Shown here piece after piece: positions 31,077 through 42,178 of a stretch of 64,000 bases of DNA. The stretch is from an uncultured Gammaproteobacteria bacterium (GTDB lineage Bacteria > Pseudomonadota > Gammaproteobacteria > Steroidobacterales > UBA11654), in assembly GCA_937801655.1 (NCBI GenBank), contig CALMWC010000016.1, positions 1 through 64,000 on the forward strand, written 5' to 3'. The notes below the pieces were generated by a model, which was not told the DNA's origin, searched no databases, and saw only the letters and a program-made list of their open reading frames with translations. Each line of letters starts with the position of its first letter. The first letter of the stretch is position 1. Position numbers and translations under genes: made by a program.

Positions 31077-31973
31077 ATGTCAACACAATCAACCAATCAT
31101 ATTCTACTGATCAAACCTGCAGAATTCTATTGCAATGAACAAACAATAGAAACCAATCATTACCAAATACAAGATCATAAAAAAACTAAAGACATAATGC
31201 TTCAAGAAGCATTAAAAGAGTTTAATAACTTTGAGGAAATCTTAGAAAATAATAAGATAAAAGTAACAACTTTAATGGGTCAAACAGGTTGTCCTGATAA
31301 TATATTTCCAAATTGGGCTGTCAGTTATGATGACCAAACTATTGATATCTTCAGTATGCTCGGCAAAAATAGAAGGCTTGAAAAATCTGACAAACATATA
31401 TCTTTTTTAAATCAAACGTATGATACAAAAATTGATTACAGTGCTTTTGAAGAACAATCGATACATCTAGAAGGCACAAGCAGTTTGGTATTAGATCGAG
31501 TGAATCGTCAAGCATATATGGGTATTTCAGCAAGATCCGATCCTAATCTTGCACATCAATGGTGTCAATCTAGAGATTATGAACTGATAGAATTTGATAC
31601 GAAAAGTCATACTGGAGATGCCATCTATCACACTGATGTGATGATGTATATTGGCACAAAACTTGCTGTGATATGCTCAGAATGCATAGTAGATAATTCC
31701 AGAGCATTGGTTTTGGAGAGATTACAATCCACGCATCAGATTATGGAAATCTCAAGTGAGCAGTTAGTGAGTTTTTGTGGAAATTGCATTGAGGTTTGTG
31801 ATGAGGAGAGTAATTTACATCTGATCATGTCTACAACAGCCTATCAAGGCTATAGTAATGAACAAAAAGAAGTGCTCTTAAAATATTACAAAAGCATTAT
31901 CCATTCTGATCTAGAATTTATTGAAAAATACGGTGGAGGATCTGCTCGATGCATGATTATGGAATTATTCTAA
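31077..31973 (+). CDS. ctlX: Citrulline utilization hydrolase CtlX-like (amidinotransferase/DDAH-fold)
   Basis: 298 aa; 'LEGTSSLVLDR', 'FDTKSHTGDAIYHTDVMMYIGTKLAVICSE', C-terminal 'KYGGGSARCMIMELF' with catalytic Cys; follows rocD. Confidence 0.75.
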   Translation: MSTQSTNHILLIKPAEFYCNEQTIETNHYQIQDHKKTKDIMLQEALKEFNNFEEILENNKIKVTTLMGQTGCPDNIFPNWAVSYDDQTIDIFSMLGKNRRLEKSDKHISFLNQTYDTKIDYSAFEEQSIHLEGTSSLVLDRVNRQAYMGISARSDPNLAHQWCQSRDYELIEFDTKSHTGDAIYHTDVMMYIGTKLAVICSECIVDNSRALVLERLQSTHQIMEISSEQLVSFCGNCIEVCDEESNLHLIMSTTAYQGYSNEQKEVLLKYYKSIIHSDLEFIEKYGGGSARCMIMELF

Positions 31974-33123
31974 ATCTAATACACTTCTATATAAATCCGG
32001 ATCGGTATCACCTTCAGTTGAATAGAATAGGACGTTCGATTTTTCATTAAGATCAAGGTCTTTTTTAATATGCTCATAATCTTTATTGACACACACTGTG
32101 TGTAAAAAACCAATTGGTACTGCTCCACTTTCTCCTGAGATAATTTTTTCATCGCCTTTGGTTGGATTACCACAGATCTGCATACCTTTAAATGCAATAT
32201 CATCACCGCATATGGCAAAGTAATCACTCAGTTCTTTGATAATATTCCAAGCTAGTAAACTGGGCATGCCACATGACAATCCTGCCATGATTGTATTAAG
32301 CTCTTTGGTTAAATGGGCATTTCCATCCCCTATTTTCATGGAATTATAAAAACAAGCTGCACCATTAGGCTCAAGTATAATTAATTTAGGCTTTGGTTTT
32401 GATTGATTAAAAAAATTTATCAATATTGAAGCTGCAAAAGACCCAACACCAGCTTGAACAATAATATGAGTTGGCCACATCACTATACTGAACAAGAAAT
32501 TCTGTCACCATAGTTGAATAACCCAACATGATGTTCTTTGGCACCTCCACATAACCATTCCAGGATGAATCTTGTAATAATATCCAATTATTTTCAGATG
32601 CTTTTTTGGCTGTATGTTTCACAGTATCATCGTAATTAAAATCAGTTATTTCAGCTGATGCATTAGTATCAAGAATAGCATCTAGCCTGATCTTTGAAGT
32701 GCCTTTGGGCATATAGACCATTGCTTTACATCCAAAATTCTTTGCAGTCCATGCAACAGCTCTGCCATGATTTCCATCCGTAGCTGTTGTAAATGTGAGA
32801 TTCTTAATTTGATCTGAATGTTTCTTGATAATTTCATAAGTTACATTATCAAGATCTAATTTTAAATACTTAGCAATTTCTATTGCCATGGCATAACTTG
32901 CACCTAGAACTTTAAAGGCATTGAGGTTCAACCGATGGCTTTCATCTTTGACCAAACATTGATTGATACCAATGGTCTTTGAAAAGTTTTTTAGCTGTAT
33001 TAATGGTGTCGGTTTATAGCCTGGTAAACTTTGATGAAAGCAAAATGCAGATTCACTACTCCAATCTAAATCAAAGTTATGATTCTTAAATGGATTAGAA
33101 ATACATTCGAGTTGATCGTTCAA
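31965..33123 (-). pseudogene. Diaminopropionate ammonia-lyase-like PLP enzyme, frameshifted
   Basis: N-terminal ORF 32407-33123 has 'VKDESHRLNLNAFKVLGASYAMA' and 'TATDGNHGRAVAW'; C-terminal ORF 31965-32495 continues 'WPTHIIVQAGVGSFAASILINFF...'. The frames join around 32475-32485 (QYSD / WPTHIIVQAGVG). Confidence 0.85.
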
Positions 33124-33132
33124 AAAAATACT

Positions 33133-34122
33133 CTATTTTGCAAACTGATTAGCGAACAGACAAAGGATCTCATACATCATCGTAGCACCTACAAGTGCTG
33201 TATTCCCTGATAGATCACTAGGGGGTGCCACCTCGACGACATCGCCACCTATGAAATTCAGTCCATTCAATCCTCTTAAGAATTGCTGTGCCTCCAAAGT
33301 GGTAATTCCTCCTACTTCAGGAGTTCCCGTACCAGGTGCATAAACAGGATCCAATCCATCCACATCAAATGACAAATATACTGGACTATTACCAACTATT
33401 TTAATGGCTTCTTTTACAACTTCTTTAACACCCAACTCAGAGAACTCTTCAATGAAAATAACACGCATCCCCGTTGAAAGAGAAAAATCAATTCCATCTG
33501 TAAAATTTTGAGCACCTCGAATACCAATCTGTATGGTTTTCTTAGGGTCCAATAGGCCAGATTCAACTGCCGATCTGAATGGTGATCCATGATGAAACTT
33601 TGAACCCCATACCTCTCCCCATGTATCTGTATGAGCATCTATATGAATCATCCCAATTGGATCGCCTTTGACTAAACCTTCAAATATTGGATAAGTTATA
33701 GAATGATCCCCTCCTGCACTCAAAGGAATAACTCCTGCTTTTTGCAAACAACTATAAAATTCAACAATATCATCATGAACAGACTGGTGATCAAACGGCT
33801 TTTCAAAGGAAACGTCCCCCACATCAGCAATATTAGCGATCTCGTATGGATTAATTCTTGTGACATGATGTATGTTTCTCATCAAAGTTGATTGATTTCT
33901 TATTTCACGAGGGCCATGTCTAGCCCCAGCTCTATTCGTTACACCACCATCATATGGGACACCCGCCAAAGCTATATCCAATCCTTCCAAAGAATCAGCA
34001 ATTGGTGTTCTCATAAATGTAGGGAGACCAGCATAACGGGGCTCTTGATTGGCAAAATACTCTTTTCCAGTGACGGGTGATTTATATTTTTTATGTTTCA
34101 TAGATTTATATTCTATAAACAT
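33133..34122 (-). CDS. Agmatinase/arginase-family amidinohydrolase (possibly guanidinobutyrase-type)
   Basis: Metal motifs 'SAGGDHSITYPI', 'MIHIDAHTDTWGE', 'YLSFDVDGLDPVYAPGTGTPEVGG'. Confidence 0.85.
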   Translation of the reverse strand: MFIEYKSMKHKKYKSPVTGKEYFANQEPRYAGLPTFMRTPIADSLEGLDIALAGVPYDGGVTNRAGARHGPREIRNQSTLMRNIHHVTRINPYEIANIADVGDVSFEKPFDHQSVHDDIVEFYSCLQKAGVIPLSAGGDHSITYPIFEGLVKGDPIGMIHIDAHTDTWGEVWGSKFHHGSPFRSAVESGLLDPKKTIQIGIRGAQNFTDGIDFSLSTGMRVIFIEEFSELGVKEVVKEAIKIVGNSPVYLSFDVDGLDPVYAPGTGTPEVGGITTLEAQQFLRGLNGLNFIGGDVVEVAPPSDLSGNTALVGATMMYEILCLFANQFAK

Positions 34123-34161
34123 TTAAATTAAGATCAATAATTAAAGCTATTTTTAAGAATT

Positions 34162-34380
34162 ATGAAATATAAAAAACTAGATCTTCATGGTGTGAGGCAT
34201 GGAGATGTTGATCGCTTGGTGGAAAACTTTATTCTAATGAATCAAAACATGGTTCCATTAGAGATTGTCTGTGGAAATAGTGAAAAAATGATCAACTTAG
34301 TACATTCCGTTTTAAAAAGAATCGAATGCGAGAACTATGAAATGATTCAATATGGAGTTTTAATGGTGAGAAAAGTATAA
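34162..34380 (+). CDS. Minimal Smr-like domain protein
   Basis: 72 aa, starts 'MKYKKLDLHGVRHGDVDRLVENFI', with Smr-type LDLHG motif. Confidence 0.6.
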   Translation: MKYKKLDLHGVRHGDVDRLVENFILMNQNMVPLEIVCGNSEKMINLVHSVLKRIECENYEMIQYGVLMVRKV

Positions 34381-34441
34381 AGACTTCAGTTGCATATTGG
34401 CTCAATTATACTGTCATTTTAAATCACACATGAATTTCACC

Positions 34442-35170
34442 CTATTTCTTAGATGTGATTGATTGAAAAACTTTCTTACTGTTTAATTCTTTACCATCAA
34501 GATGATGTTCTATGGACAAACGAAGTATTTTTTTTGCTGCCCTAAGAATATTAGGTGAAGAAAAATCTTGATTCTTGATTGCTTTAATTTCTGAGCCTTT
34601 GATAATAGTTTTAGTAGCATTACTATCATTTGCTAATCTAAAGCCTTGCTCAGGATAAAAAATATAACCCTCTTTTGCTTGAATATTCTTTGAACTCATT
34701 GCCTCTGTATCAAAGTTAATTGCATAGCCAATTTCAGAAAGCATGGATAATTCAAACTTCCTCAATACTATCTCAATATTTGCTGCATCAGAAAGACCAG
34801 TAATGGCATTGGAGTAATCTGTAAAAAGATCAGGATAAGGATCTGCCACTGTTAAAAAAGATAGAATCAATTCATTTAAATAAAAAGCAGACATTAAATG
34901 CTTGCCTTTTATTTTTTCAATATACACACCAGTAACCTCAACTTCTCTGAGTGTCTTTAGTTTTGATCTTCCTGACCAAGAGACACGAATCGGTAAGAAT
35001 GGTTGAAGAAAAGATTTGAATTTTGATTTAGGTCTTTTCGATCCTTTAGCAATTAAATCTACTCGTCCATACTGTTGAGTAAAAAGATTAATGATCTGAC
35101 TGGTTTCTGAATAAGGTCTGTGATGGAGCAAGTAAGCAGGCTCATGCTCAATAATATTACTAGTTGGCAT
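34442..35170 (-). CDS. recO: DNA repair protein RecO
   Basis: 'EPAYLLHHRPYSETSQIINLFTQQYGRVDLIAKGSKRPKSKFKSFLQPF'; downstream of era. Confidence 0.92.
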   Translation of the reverse strand: MPTSNIIEHEPAYLLHHRPYSETSQIINLFTQQYGRVDLIAKGSKRPKSKFKSFLQPFLPIRVSWSGRSKLKTLREVEVTGVYIEKIKGKHLMSAFYLNELILSFLTVADPYPDLFTDYSNAITGLSDAANIEIVLRKFELSMLSEIGYAINFDTEAMSSKNIQAKEGYIFYPEQGFRLANDSNATKTIIKGSEIKAIKNQDFSSPNILRAAKKILRLSIEHHLDGKELNSKKVFQSITSKK

Positions 35171-35171
35171 A

Positions 35172-36041
35172 TTAGTTTGAAATTTTCATTTTTTCATTAA
35201 CTCTAACTTGGGATGATAGAAAAACTTTCTTTTTCAACATCTCCTCTACTTCGAGTCTTGTCTCAGTGCCCACTTTTTTCAAGATATGCCCTTTCTTACC
35301 AATAATTATTTTCCTATGAGCACTTTTTCTGACACAAATAGAGATCTCAATGAAGACAGTGCCCTTCTTTTCACTCATGCTATCAACTTCACAAATCAAA
35401 CTATAAGGTAACTCTTCTCTTAGACAACTCATAAGTTTCTCTCGCATGCTTTCAGCAATCCTAAAGTTTATGTCTTTATCTGTTTTAGTATCAGAAGAAA
35501 ATTCTGGATTTTGATATGGTAAATACCTTTCAATAGAGACTAATAAGTTACTTATATTTTTTCCACGTAGTGCTGATAACGGTATAATTTCTTCAAATAT
35601 CGATCGTTTATCAGAACTGGCAAGAAAATCTAAAATCTTAGTTTTATCTTTGAAACGATCCACTTTATTTACTGCTAATATTTTTTTTAATCCAGTTTGT
35701 TCTATATTTTCTAAGAGATACTGATCCGCCTTTTTCCATTGATTGACTTCAACAAGCATAACAACAAGATCGGCCATAGAAAGAGCGAGGCTGGCTTCTT
35801 TGTTGAGTCTCTTTAGATTAAGTTTCTTTGTGTTATCCGATAACAAACCTGGCGTATCAATCAATACAATTTGAGTGTTTTCATAATTAACAATACCCAA
35901 AACATTTATCTGAGTGGTCTGCGGTTTTGAGGTTACGATAGAAACCTTCTCACCAACAAGGTAATTTACTAGAGTGGACTTACCTACATTTGGTCTACCT
36001 ACAACTGCAACATAACCACTTTTGACTTTTTCCTTAGTCAT
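35172..36041 (-). CDS. era: GTPase Era
   Basis: 'GRPNVGKSTLVNYLVGEKVSIVTSKPQTT', KH motif 'KKIIIGKKGHILKKVGTETRLEVEEML'-like C-terminus. Confidence 0.97.
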   Translation of the reverse strand: MTKEKVKSGYVAVVGRPNVGKSTLVNYLVGEKVSIVTSKPQTTQINVLGIVNYENTQIVLIDTPGLLSDNTKKLNLKRLNKEASLALSMADLVVMLVEVNQWKKADQYLLENIEQTGLKKILAVNKVDRFKDKTKILDFLASSDKRSIFEEIIPLSALRGKNISNLLVSIERYLPYQNPEFSSDTKTDKDINFRIAESMREKLMSCLREELPYSLICEVDSMSEKKGTVFIEISICVRKSAHRKIIIGKKGHILKKVGTETRLEVEEMLKKKVFLSSQVRVNEKMKISN

Positions 36042-36042
36042 T

Positions 36043-36717
36043 TTATAGTAACCTCAAGGCTTTCATTGCAGCTTTCTGTTCAGCAACTCTTAAACTTTTA
36101 GCACTCGCTTTGGTTGATATTTTTCCTTTCTCAATAATGCATTCAACATGAAACGTCTGATCATGTTGCTCTCCTTCTGTATTTAATAAATGATATCTAG
36201 GGAGTTCTTTTTTCATTTTCTGCATTTTCTCTTGCAATAAACTCTTATGGTCTTTATTTTCAGATTCTGGATTCAACGATTCTAACTTTGAGGAAAATAG
36301 ATTAAGAACACTAGTCTTTAGAGAAGAGTAACCACCTTCTATAAAAATAGCACCAATAATAGCTTCCAAAGCATTGGAGAGAATAGATGATCTATCTCCC
36401 CCACCCGATTTTATTTCACCTTGTCCTAAAATTAAGTATTGATCTAAGTTTATTTCTCTAGCCAATTCCGACAAACTTTCTTTGTTTACGATACTGGCTC
36501 TCATTCGACTTAGGTTGCCTTCTGATTCATCAGAATATTTTTCAAATAACAGTTCACTAATGACAAGGTCCAATGCAGAATCTCCTAGAAACTCTAGCCT
36601 TTCATTGTTATTTGATGAAAAACTTCGATGTGTTAATGCATTCTCAGCTAAAGACTGATCCTTAAATGAGTAATCAAAGGTCTCAATGATCCATTCTTGT
36701 ATCTTTTTGGTTTTCAA
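36043..36717 (-). CDS. rnc: Ribonuclease III
   Basis: 'ALTHRSFSSNNNERLEFLGDSALDLVISELLF', C-terminal dsRBD. Confidence 0.97.
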   Translation of the reverse strand: MKTKKIQEWIIETFDYSFKDQSLAENALTHRSFSSNNNERLEFLGDSALDLVISELLFEKYSDESEGNLSRMRASIVNKESLSELAREINLDQYLILGQGEIKSGGGDRSSILSNALEAIIGAIFIEGGYSSLKTSVLNLFSSKLESLNPESENKDHKSLLQEKMQKMKKELPRYHLLNTEGEQHDQTFHVECIIEKGKISTKASAKSLRVAEQKAAMKALRLL

Positions 36718-36731
36718 ATTATCTAGAACAC

Positions 36732-37481
36732 TTAATCAATTGATTGGCCGATTCTATTCCATTCTGGTAATGAACTAAAATCCCAATTAAACCAGATTGT
36801 TGTAGCTTTCCCTACAATATGATCTCTGGGAACAAAACCAGGGCAATCGTATCTGCCGTCTTTACTGTTATCTCTATTATCACCCATAAAAAAATAATGG
36901 CCTTCCGGTACATCAAAGACACCCTCTTTTCCTCTTCTGGAAGGGGTTAATAAAGCTAGATGTGAGTTCTTACCAATACTTTCTTCATAAACATGTGCAC
37001 CATATTGTTTAGTGTTTTTATAGACATACTGGAACTTATTGGGCAATAATTCTCCATTGATTTTAATTTGTTTATTTTTGTAACTGACTTCATCCCCTGG
37101 CAAACCAATTAAACGTTTAATGTATTTAATGGAAGTATCACAGGGGTAATCAAAAACAACAACGTCTCCTCTTTTCAGTTCATTGGTATTCCAAAATGAC
37201 CGATTGGTTACTGGCAACCTTAAATCATATGCATATTTCTTGACTAAGATAAAGTCTCCTTTAACCAAGGTTGGCATCATCGAACCAGAAGGAATACGAA
37301 ATGGCTCAAACACAAAAGACCTAAGGATAAAAACAACCAGAAGAATGGGAAATAAAGCTCCGGATAGTTCAATAATACTGTGGTCTTTCTTATTATAGAA
37401 ATGACCCACTAACCACATCAATCCTAATGAAAGAACTATAAAAAATAAAATTGCCTGAAAATCAAAATTCATAGATGACAT
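36732..37481 (-). CDS. lepB: Signal peptidase I
   Basis: 'FRIPSGSMMPTLVKGDFILVKKYAYDLRLP', 'KRLIGLPGDEV', 'FFMGDNRDNSKDGRY'. Confidence 0.97.
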   Translation of the reverse strand: MSSMNFDFQAILFFIVLSLGLMWLVGHFYNKKDHSIIELSGALFPILLVVFILRSFVFEPFRIPSGSMMPTLVKGDFILVKKYAYDLRLPVTNRSFWNTNELKRGDVVVFDYPCDTSIKYIKRLIGLPGDEVSYKNKQIKINGELLPNKFQYVYKNTKQYGAHVYEESIGKNSHLALLTPSRRGKEGVFDVPEGHYFFMGDNRDNSKDGRYDCPGFVPRDHIVGKATTIWFNWDFSSLPEWNRIGQSID

Positions 37482-37505
37482 TATAGATGATGGATTAATA
37501 AATAA

Positions 37506-39308
37506 TTATGATTTCTTTGTGGAGTCTTTTTGCATGATAGAAAGAAAAGCTTCCTGAGGAATCTCTACAGATCCAAATTGTTTCATTCTTTTCTTTCCTG
37601 CTTTTTGCTTTTTAAGTAGTTTCATCTTTCTCGTTACATCACCACCGTATAATTTAGCAGTTACATTTTTTCTGAAAGCTTTGACATTGCCTCTGGCAAT
37701 CACTTTAGCACCGATCACAGCTTGCAGGGCAATTTCAAACATTTGCCGTGGGATTAACTTTGAGAGCCTATCAATAATCTTTCTCCCATGAGAAACAGAC
37801 ATGTCTCTATGAATAATACTTGAGAATGCATCGACCTTGTCTCCATTAACTAGAATATCCAATCGAACTAGATTATCAGGTTTAAATCTCAGAAAACGAT
37901 AATCAAAAGAAGCATACCCTTTTGAGACTGATTTAAGCTGATCAAAAAAATCCATCACAACTTCAGCCAATGGTAGTTCATAATCAAGAACAACTTGTCG
38001 ACCTAGATATTGTAGTTTTTTCTGTATGCCTCTTCTGGATTCACACAGTTGAATAACATTGCCAACAAATTCAGGTGGCATCAATATACTCGCTTCAACA
38101 ATAGGTTCTCTTATCTCTTTAACATTATTCATTTTTGGCAATGCATCGGGGTTATCTATTTTTATGACTTCACCATTAGTTTTCAAAACCTCATAAACCA
38201 CTGTTGGAGAAGTCGTGACTAAGTTCAAATCGTATTCACGCTCAAGACGTTCTTGAACAATCTCCATATGAAGCATCCCTAAAAATCCACAACGAAAACC
38301 AATACCCAGTGCAGAAGAGGATTCAGGCTCATAATGGAGAGATGCATCATTCAATTTAAGTTTATCCAATGCCTCTCTGAAAGCTTCGAGATCCTCTGAT
38401 GATGCTGGAAATAAACCTGCAAAAACTCGAGGCTGTATGGTTTTAAAATCAGGCAATGCTTTCTCACTGGACTTTTTAAAGTGAGTTACCGTATCACCAA
38501 CGGGAGCTCCAAAGATATCTTTGATACCAGCAACTAGAAAACCAACCTCACCAGCGGATAACGAATCTCTGTATTCCATTTTTGGTGTGTAAATACCCAA
38601 CGAATTGGCAGTGTATTCATAGCCTGTAGACATCAATTTAATCTTGTCACCCTTTTTTATTGTTCCATTAACTATCCTCAGTAGTGAAACAACACCGACA
38701 TACTTATCGAACCAAGAATCAATGATTAAAGCTTGCAATGGTTCATCAGGATTACCTATTGGTGAAGGTATGATATTAACAATTTGATGCATTAACTCTT
38801 GAACACCTTGTCCTGTTTTTGCACTGATTAATATTGCATTATCCGTTTCAATACCTATCACTTCATTAATGTCATGCAATACTTTTTCTGGATCCGCAGC
38901 TGGCAAGTCTATTTTATTAATAACAGGTAATATCTCAAGACCTTGTTCAATTGCACTATAACAATTAGCCACACTTTGTGCTTCAACACCCTGAGACGCA
39001 TCAACGACTAATAAAGCACCCTCACAAGCAGCCAATGATCTTGATACTTCATATGAGAAATCAACATGGCCTGGAGTATCAATTAAATTAAAAACATATT
39101 CTTTATCATCATCGGAAGTAAAATTTAATGAAGCACTTTGAGCTTTAATTGTTATTCCTCTTTCTTTTTCCAAGTCCATACTATCAAGAACTTGTTCTTC
39201 CATTTCTCGTTCTTCCAATCCACCAGTTTGTTGAATTAATCGATCTGCAAGAGTCGATTTACCATGATCTATATGAGCAATAATTGAAAAATTTCTAATA
39301 TTCTTCAT
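37506..39308 (-). CDS. lepA: Elongation factor 4 (LepA)
   Basis: 600 aa, '[26 protein letters not shown]', '[37 protein letters not shown]'. Confidence 0.98.
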   Translation of the reverse strand: MKNIRNFSIIAHIDHGKSTLADRLIQQTGGLEEREMEEQVLDSMDLEKERGITIKAQSASLNFTSDDDKEYVFNLIDTPGHVDFSYEVSRSLAACEGALLVVDASQGVEAQSVANCYSAIEQGLEILPVINKIDLPAADPEKVLHDINEVIGIETDNAILISAKTGQGVQELMHQIVNIIPSPIGNPDEPLQALIIDSWFDKYVGVVSLLRIVNGTIKKGDKIKLMSTGYEYTANSLGIYTPKMEYRDSLSAGEVGFLVAGIKDIFGAPVGDTVTHFKKSSEKALPDFKTIQPRVFAGLFPASSEDLEAFREALDKLKLNDASLHYEPESSSALGIGFRCGFLGMLHMEIVQERLEREYDLNLVTTSPTVVYEVLKTNGEVIKIDNPDALPKMNNVKEIREPIVEASILMPPEFVGNVIQLCESRRGIQKKLQYLGRQVVLDYELPLAEVVMDFFDQLKSVSKGYASFDYRFLRFKPDNLVRLDILVNGDKVDAFSSIIHRDMSVSHGRKIIDRLSKLIPRQMFEIALQAVIGAKVIARGNVKAFRKNVTAKLYGGDVTRKMKLLKKQKAGKKRMKQFGSVEIPQEAFLSIMQKDSTKKS

Positions 39309-39574
39309 TGAATAATTAATCCTTGGTCTGAACCTAGTATCTCAGTCACCATATGTCTTAGATTAAGATCTTCAATTACTTTTGGTGCAGCAAACATTTC
39401 AATAATAATAGGATCTTGCAGCATTAAGATTTGATTAAACTGTTCTTTTTTTTCAAAATCCATAGACTCATAATGATTTTCAAAATAAGAAAGTAAAAGC
39501 AGATCCAATTCCTTTGTCCCTCTTCTGCATCTCCATCTTATTCTAGAGAGTTCGAATGAATTATCACTCATCAA
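39305..39574 (-). CDS. sdhE: Succinate dehydrogenase assembly factor SdhE
   Basis: 89 aa, '[25 protein letters not shown]'; overlaps sdhB. Confidence 0.9.
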   Translation of the reverse strand: MMSDNSFELSRIRWRCRRGTKELDLLLLSYFENHYESMDFEKKEQFNQILMLQDPIIIEMFAAPKVIEDLNLRHMVTEILGSDQGLIIQ

Positions 39575-40352
39575 AATCGTGCGTGGCTATCATTTTTTTA
39601 ATTTCAGAAATCGCTTGCCCTGGATTAAGATCTTTTGGACAAGACAAAGAACAATTCATAATGGTATGACATCGATATAGCTTTGATGAATCATTGAGTT
39701 CCTTCAAACGTTCTTCTTTGGCTTCATCTCGACTGTCTTGTAACCAACGGTACGATGCTAATAATGCTGCTGGTCCGAGATACTCATCACTGTTCCACCA
39801 ATAACTAGGGCAAGCAGTTGAACAACAAGCACAAAGAATGCAAGCAGAAGGCTTATCAATTTTCTCTTGATCTTCTTTGGTTTGGTACCTCTCTTTACCT
39901 TCTGGACTCTCAGAGTCGTTTTTAAGCCAAGGTTCTACAGACGCATATCCTTCATAAAACTTTGTTAAATCCGTCACTAAATCTTTTACAACATTCATAT
40001 GAGGTAAAGGATAAATTCTAATATCCCCATCCAAATCTTTTATTGGTTGTGTGCAAGCAAGTGTATTCAATCCATTGATATTATGTGAGCAAGAACCGCA
40101 GATACCTTCCCTACAGGATCTTCGAAAGGATAAACTGGGATCAAGGTCTGATTTAATTTTTATCAATGCATCCAAAACCATTGGACCACACTCATCAAGA
40201 TTTATCTCGAATGTATCCAATCTTGGATTGTCTCCAGTATCAGGATCATAACGATAGACAATGAAAGTTCTAGAATTACTCACATTAGCTTCTAAATTAA
40301 AACTATTGCCTTTTTTTATTTTTGAATTCTTAGGTAATATAAATTCAGCCAT
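39564..40352 (-). CDS. sdhB: Succinate dehydrogenase iron-sulfur subunit
   Basis: '[24 protein letters not shown]', '[17 protein letters not shown]', '[17 protein letters not shown]'. Confidence 0.97.
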   Translation of the reverse strand: MAEFILPKNSKIKKGNSFNLEANVSNSRTFIVYRYDPDTGDNPRLDTFEINLDECGPMVLDALIKIKSDLDPSLSFRRSCREGICGSCSHNINGLNTLACTQPIKDLDGDIRIYPLPHMNVVKDLVTDLTKFYEGYASVEPWLKNDSESPEGKERYQTKEDQEKIDKPSACILCACCSTACPSYWWNSDEYLGPAALLASYRWLQDSRDEAKEERLKELNDSSKLYRCHTIMNCSLSCPKDLNPGQAISEIKKMIATHDFDE

Positions 40353-40364
40353 TCGTTAGTACTC

Positions 40365-42152
40365 CTAGTAAACTCTAGCTTTTAAAGGAACAGTTTCAAC
40401 CTCATCAGTCTGAGTCTCAAGTGTAACAGGGCTTGAATCTATTCTTGTTTTATTTTTTTCATCCAGCCAACCTAAACTGTGTTTAAGCCAGTTTGTATCA
40501 TTTCTATCAGGGTAGTCTTCTCGAGCATGAGCCCCCCTACTTTCTTGACGATTCAGTGCACAATCCATAGTAACCATAGCTTGACCTAGAAGATTCTCAA
40601 GCTCCAATGTTTCAACTAAATCTGTGTTCCATATCAAACCCTTATCTGTAACAGAGACATCTTTAAAAGAGTTAATACAGGCTGACATCTTATCCACACC
40701 ATCCTGTAATATTCCTTCCGTCCTAAAAACTGAGGCATGCTTTTGCATGGTTTGTTGCATTTCATCTCTTATTTCAGATGTTCCTAAACTCCCATTTGAG
40801 AAGCGTATTCGATCAAACTTATCAATGGCTTTGTCAATCACTGATTGAGGTATATTACTTTTAAGTGCTCCTGGTTTAAGTGTTTTAGCACATTGTTCTG
40901 CTGATGCTTTACCAAATACTACTAGGTCAAGAAGAGAATTTGAGCCAAGCCTATTAGCGCCATGAACAGAAACAGATGCCGCCTCTCCCACAGCCATGAG
41001 CCCTGGAACAACATGAATATCGCCCTCAGCATTTTTAGTAATCACTTCTGTTTGTACATTGGTTGGTACACCGCCCATATTATAATGAACAGTAGGAATC
41101 ACTGGTATCGGATCTTTGGTTACATCAACATTGGCAAAGATTCTTGCAGTTTCAGCAATGCCTGGCAATCTTTCATCAATAACCTCGCCACCCAAATGTT
41201 GTAAATTGAGATTAATATGATCATTTTTATCACCGACGCCTCTGCCTTCTATTATCTCCATAGTCATGGATCGACTGACAACATCTCTTGAAGCTAAATC
41301 TTTTGCATTGGGTGCATATCTCTCCATGAAACGCTCACCTTCTGAATTTGTTAAGTAACCACCTTCTCCTCTTGCACCTTCAGTAATTAAACAACCCACT
41401 CCATAAATACCCGTTGGGTGAAATTGTACGAATTCCATATCTTGAAGAGGCAGACCTGATCTTAATGCCATTCCAGACCCATCTCCTGTACACGTATGAG
41501 CTGCGGTACATGAAAAGTAAGCTCTACCATGCCCACCGGTTGCTAAGATAACCTTATTGGCTTTAAAGACATGTAATTTTCCTGTGGCCATTTCTAAAGA
41601 GATAACTCCCTTGCACTCGCCTTCATCCATAAGTAATTCCAATGCAAAGTATTCAATGAAAAACTGGGCTTTATTCTTGATGGATTGCTGGTATAAAGTA
41701 TGGAGCATGGCATGACCCGTTCGATCAGCAGCAGCACAAGTTCTCTGGGCTATGCCTTCACCATAATGTGTAGTCATCCCACCAAATGGTCTTTGATAAA
41801 TTTTCCCATCATTGGTTCTCGAAAAAGGAATGCCGTATTTTTCAAGCTCTAAAACGGCTTTAGGTGCTTCCTTACACATGTATGCAATTGCATTTTGATC
41901 GCCCAGCCAATCCGATCCTTTGACTGTATCGTACATATGCCAACGCCAATCATCTTCGCCCATATTTCCCAAAGCTGCACTGATACCACCTTGAGCAGCG
42001 ACCGTATGACTTCTCGTTGGAAAAACCTTGGTAATGCAAGCAGTATTGAATCCTGCTTCCACAAGACCTAATGTAGCTCTAAGTCCTGCACCGCCTGCTC
42101 CAACAACAACCACATCAAAATCATGTTCAATTATTTCATAACCCTCACTCAT
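40365..42152 (-). CDS. sdhA: Succinate dehydrogenase flavoprotein subunit
   Basis: '[48 protein letters not shown]', '[16 protein letters not shown]'. Confidence 0.98.
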   Translation of the reverse strand: MSEGYEIIEHDFDVVVVGAGGAGLRATLGLVEAGFNTACITKVFPTRSHTVAAQGGISAALGNMGEDDWRWHMYDTVKGSDWLGDQNAIAYMCKEAPKAVLELEKYGIPFSRTNDGKIYQRPFGGMTTHYGEGIAQRTCAAADRTGHAMLHTLYQQSIKNKAQFFIEYFALELLMDEGECKGVISLEMATGKLHVFKANKVILATGGHGRAYFSCTAAHTCTGDGSGMALRSGLPLQDMEFVQFHPTGIYGVGCLITEGARGEGGYLTNSEGERFMERYAPNAKDLASRDVVSRSMTMEIIEGRGVGDKNDHINLNLQHLGGEVIDERLPGIAETARIFANVDVTKDPIPVIPTVHYNMGGVPTNVQTEVITKNAEGDIHVVPGLMAVGEAASVSVHGANRLGSNSLLDLVVFGKASAEQCAKTLKPGALKSNIPQSVIDKAIDKFDRIRFSNGSLGTSEIRDEMQQTMQKHASVFRTEGILQDGVDKMSACINSFKDVSVTDKGLIWNTDLVETLELENLLGQAMVTMDCALNRQESRGAHAREDYPDRNDTNWLKHSLGWLDEKNKTRIDSSPVTLETQTDEVETVPLKARVY

Positions 42153-42178
42153 AGATTTTTCCTTTTAATCAATTCCGT

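Noticed and set aside
34398-34420. tcaattatactg, identical to the ygfZ promoter-like segment, downstream of the Smr-like gene
   Set aside because: No plus-strand gene follows for more than 8 kb and no suitable -35; likely coincidence.
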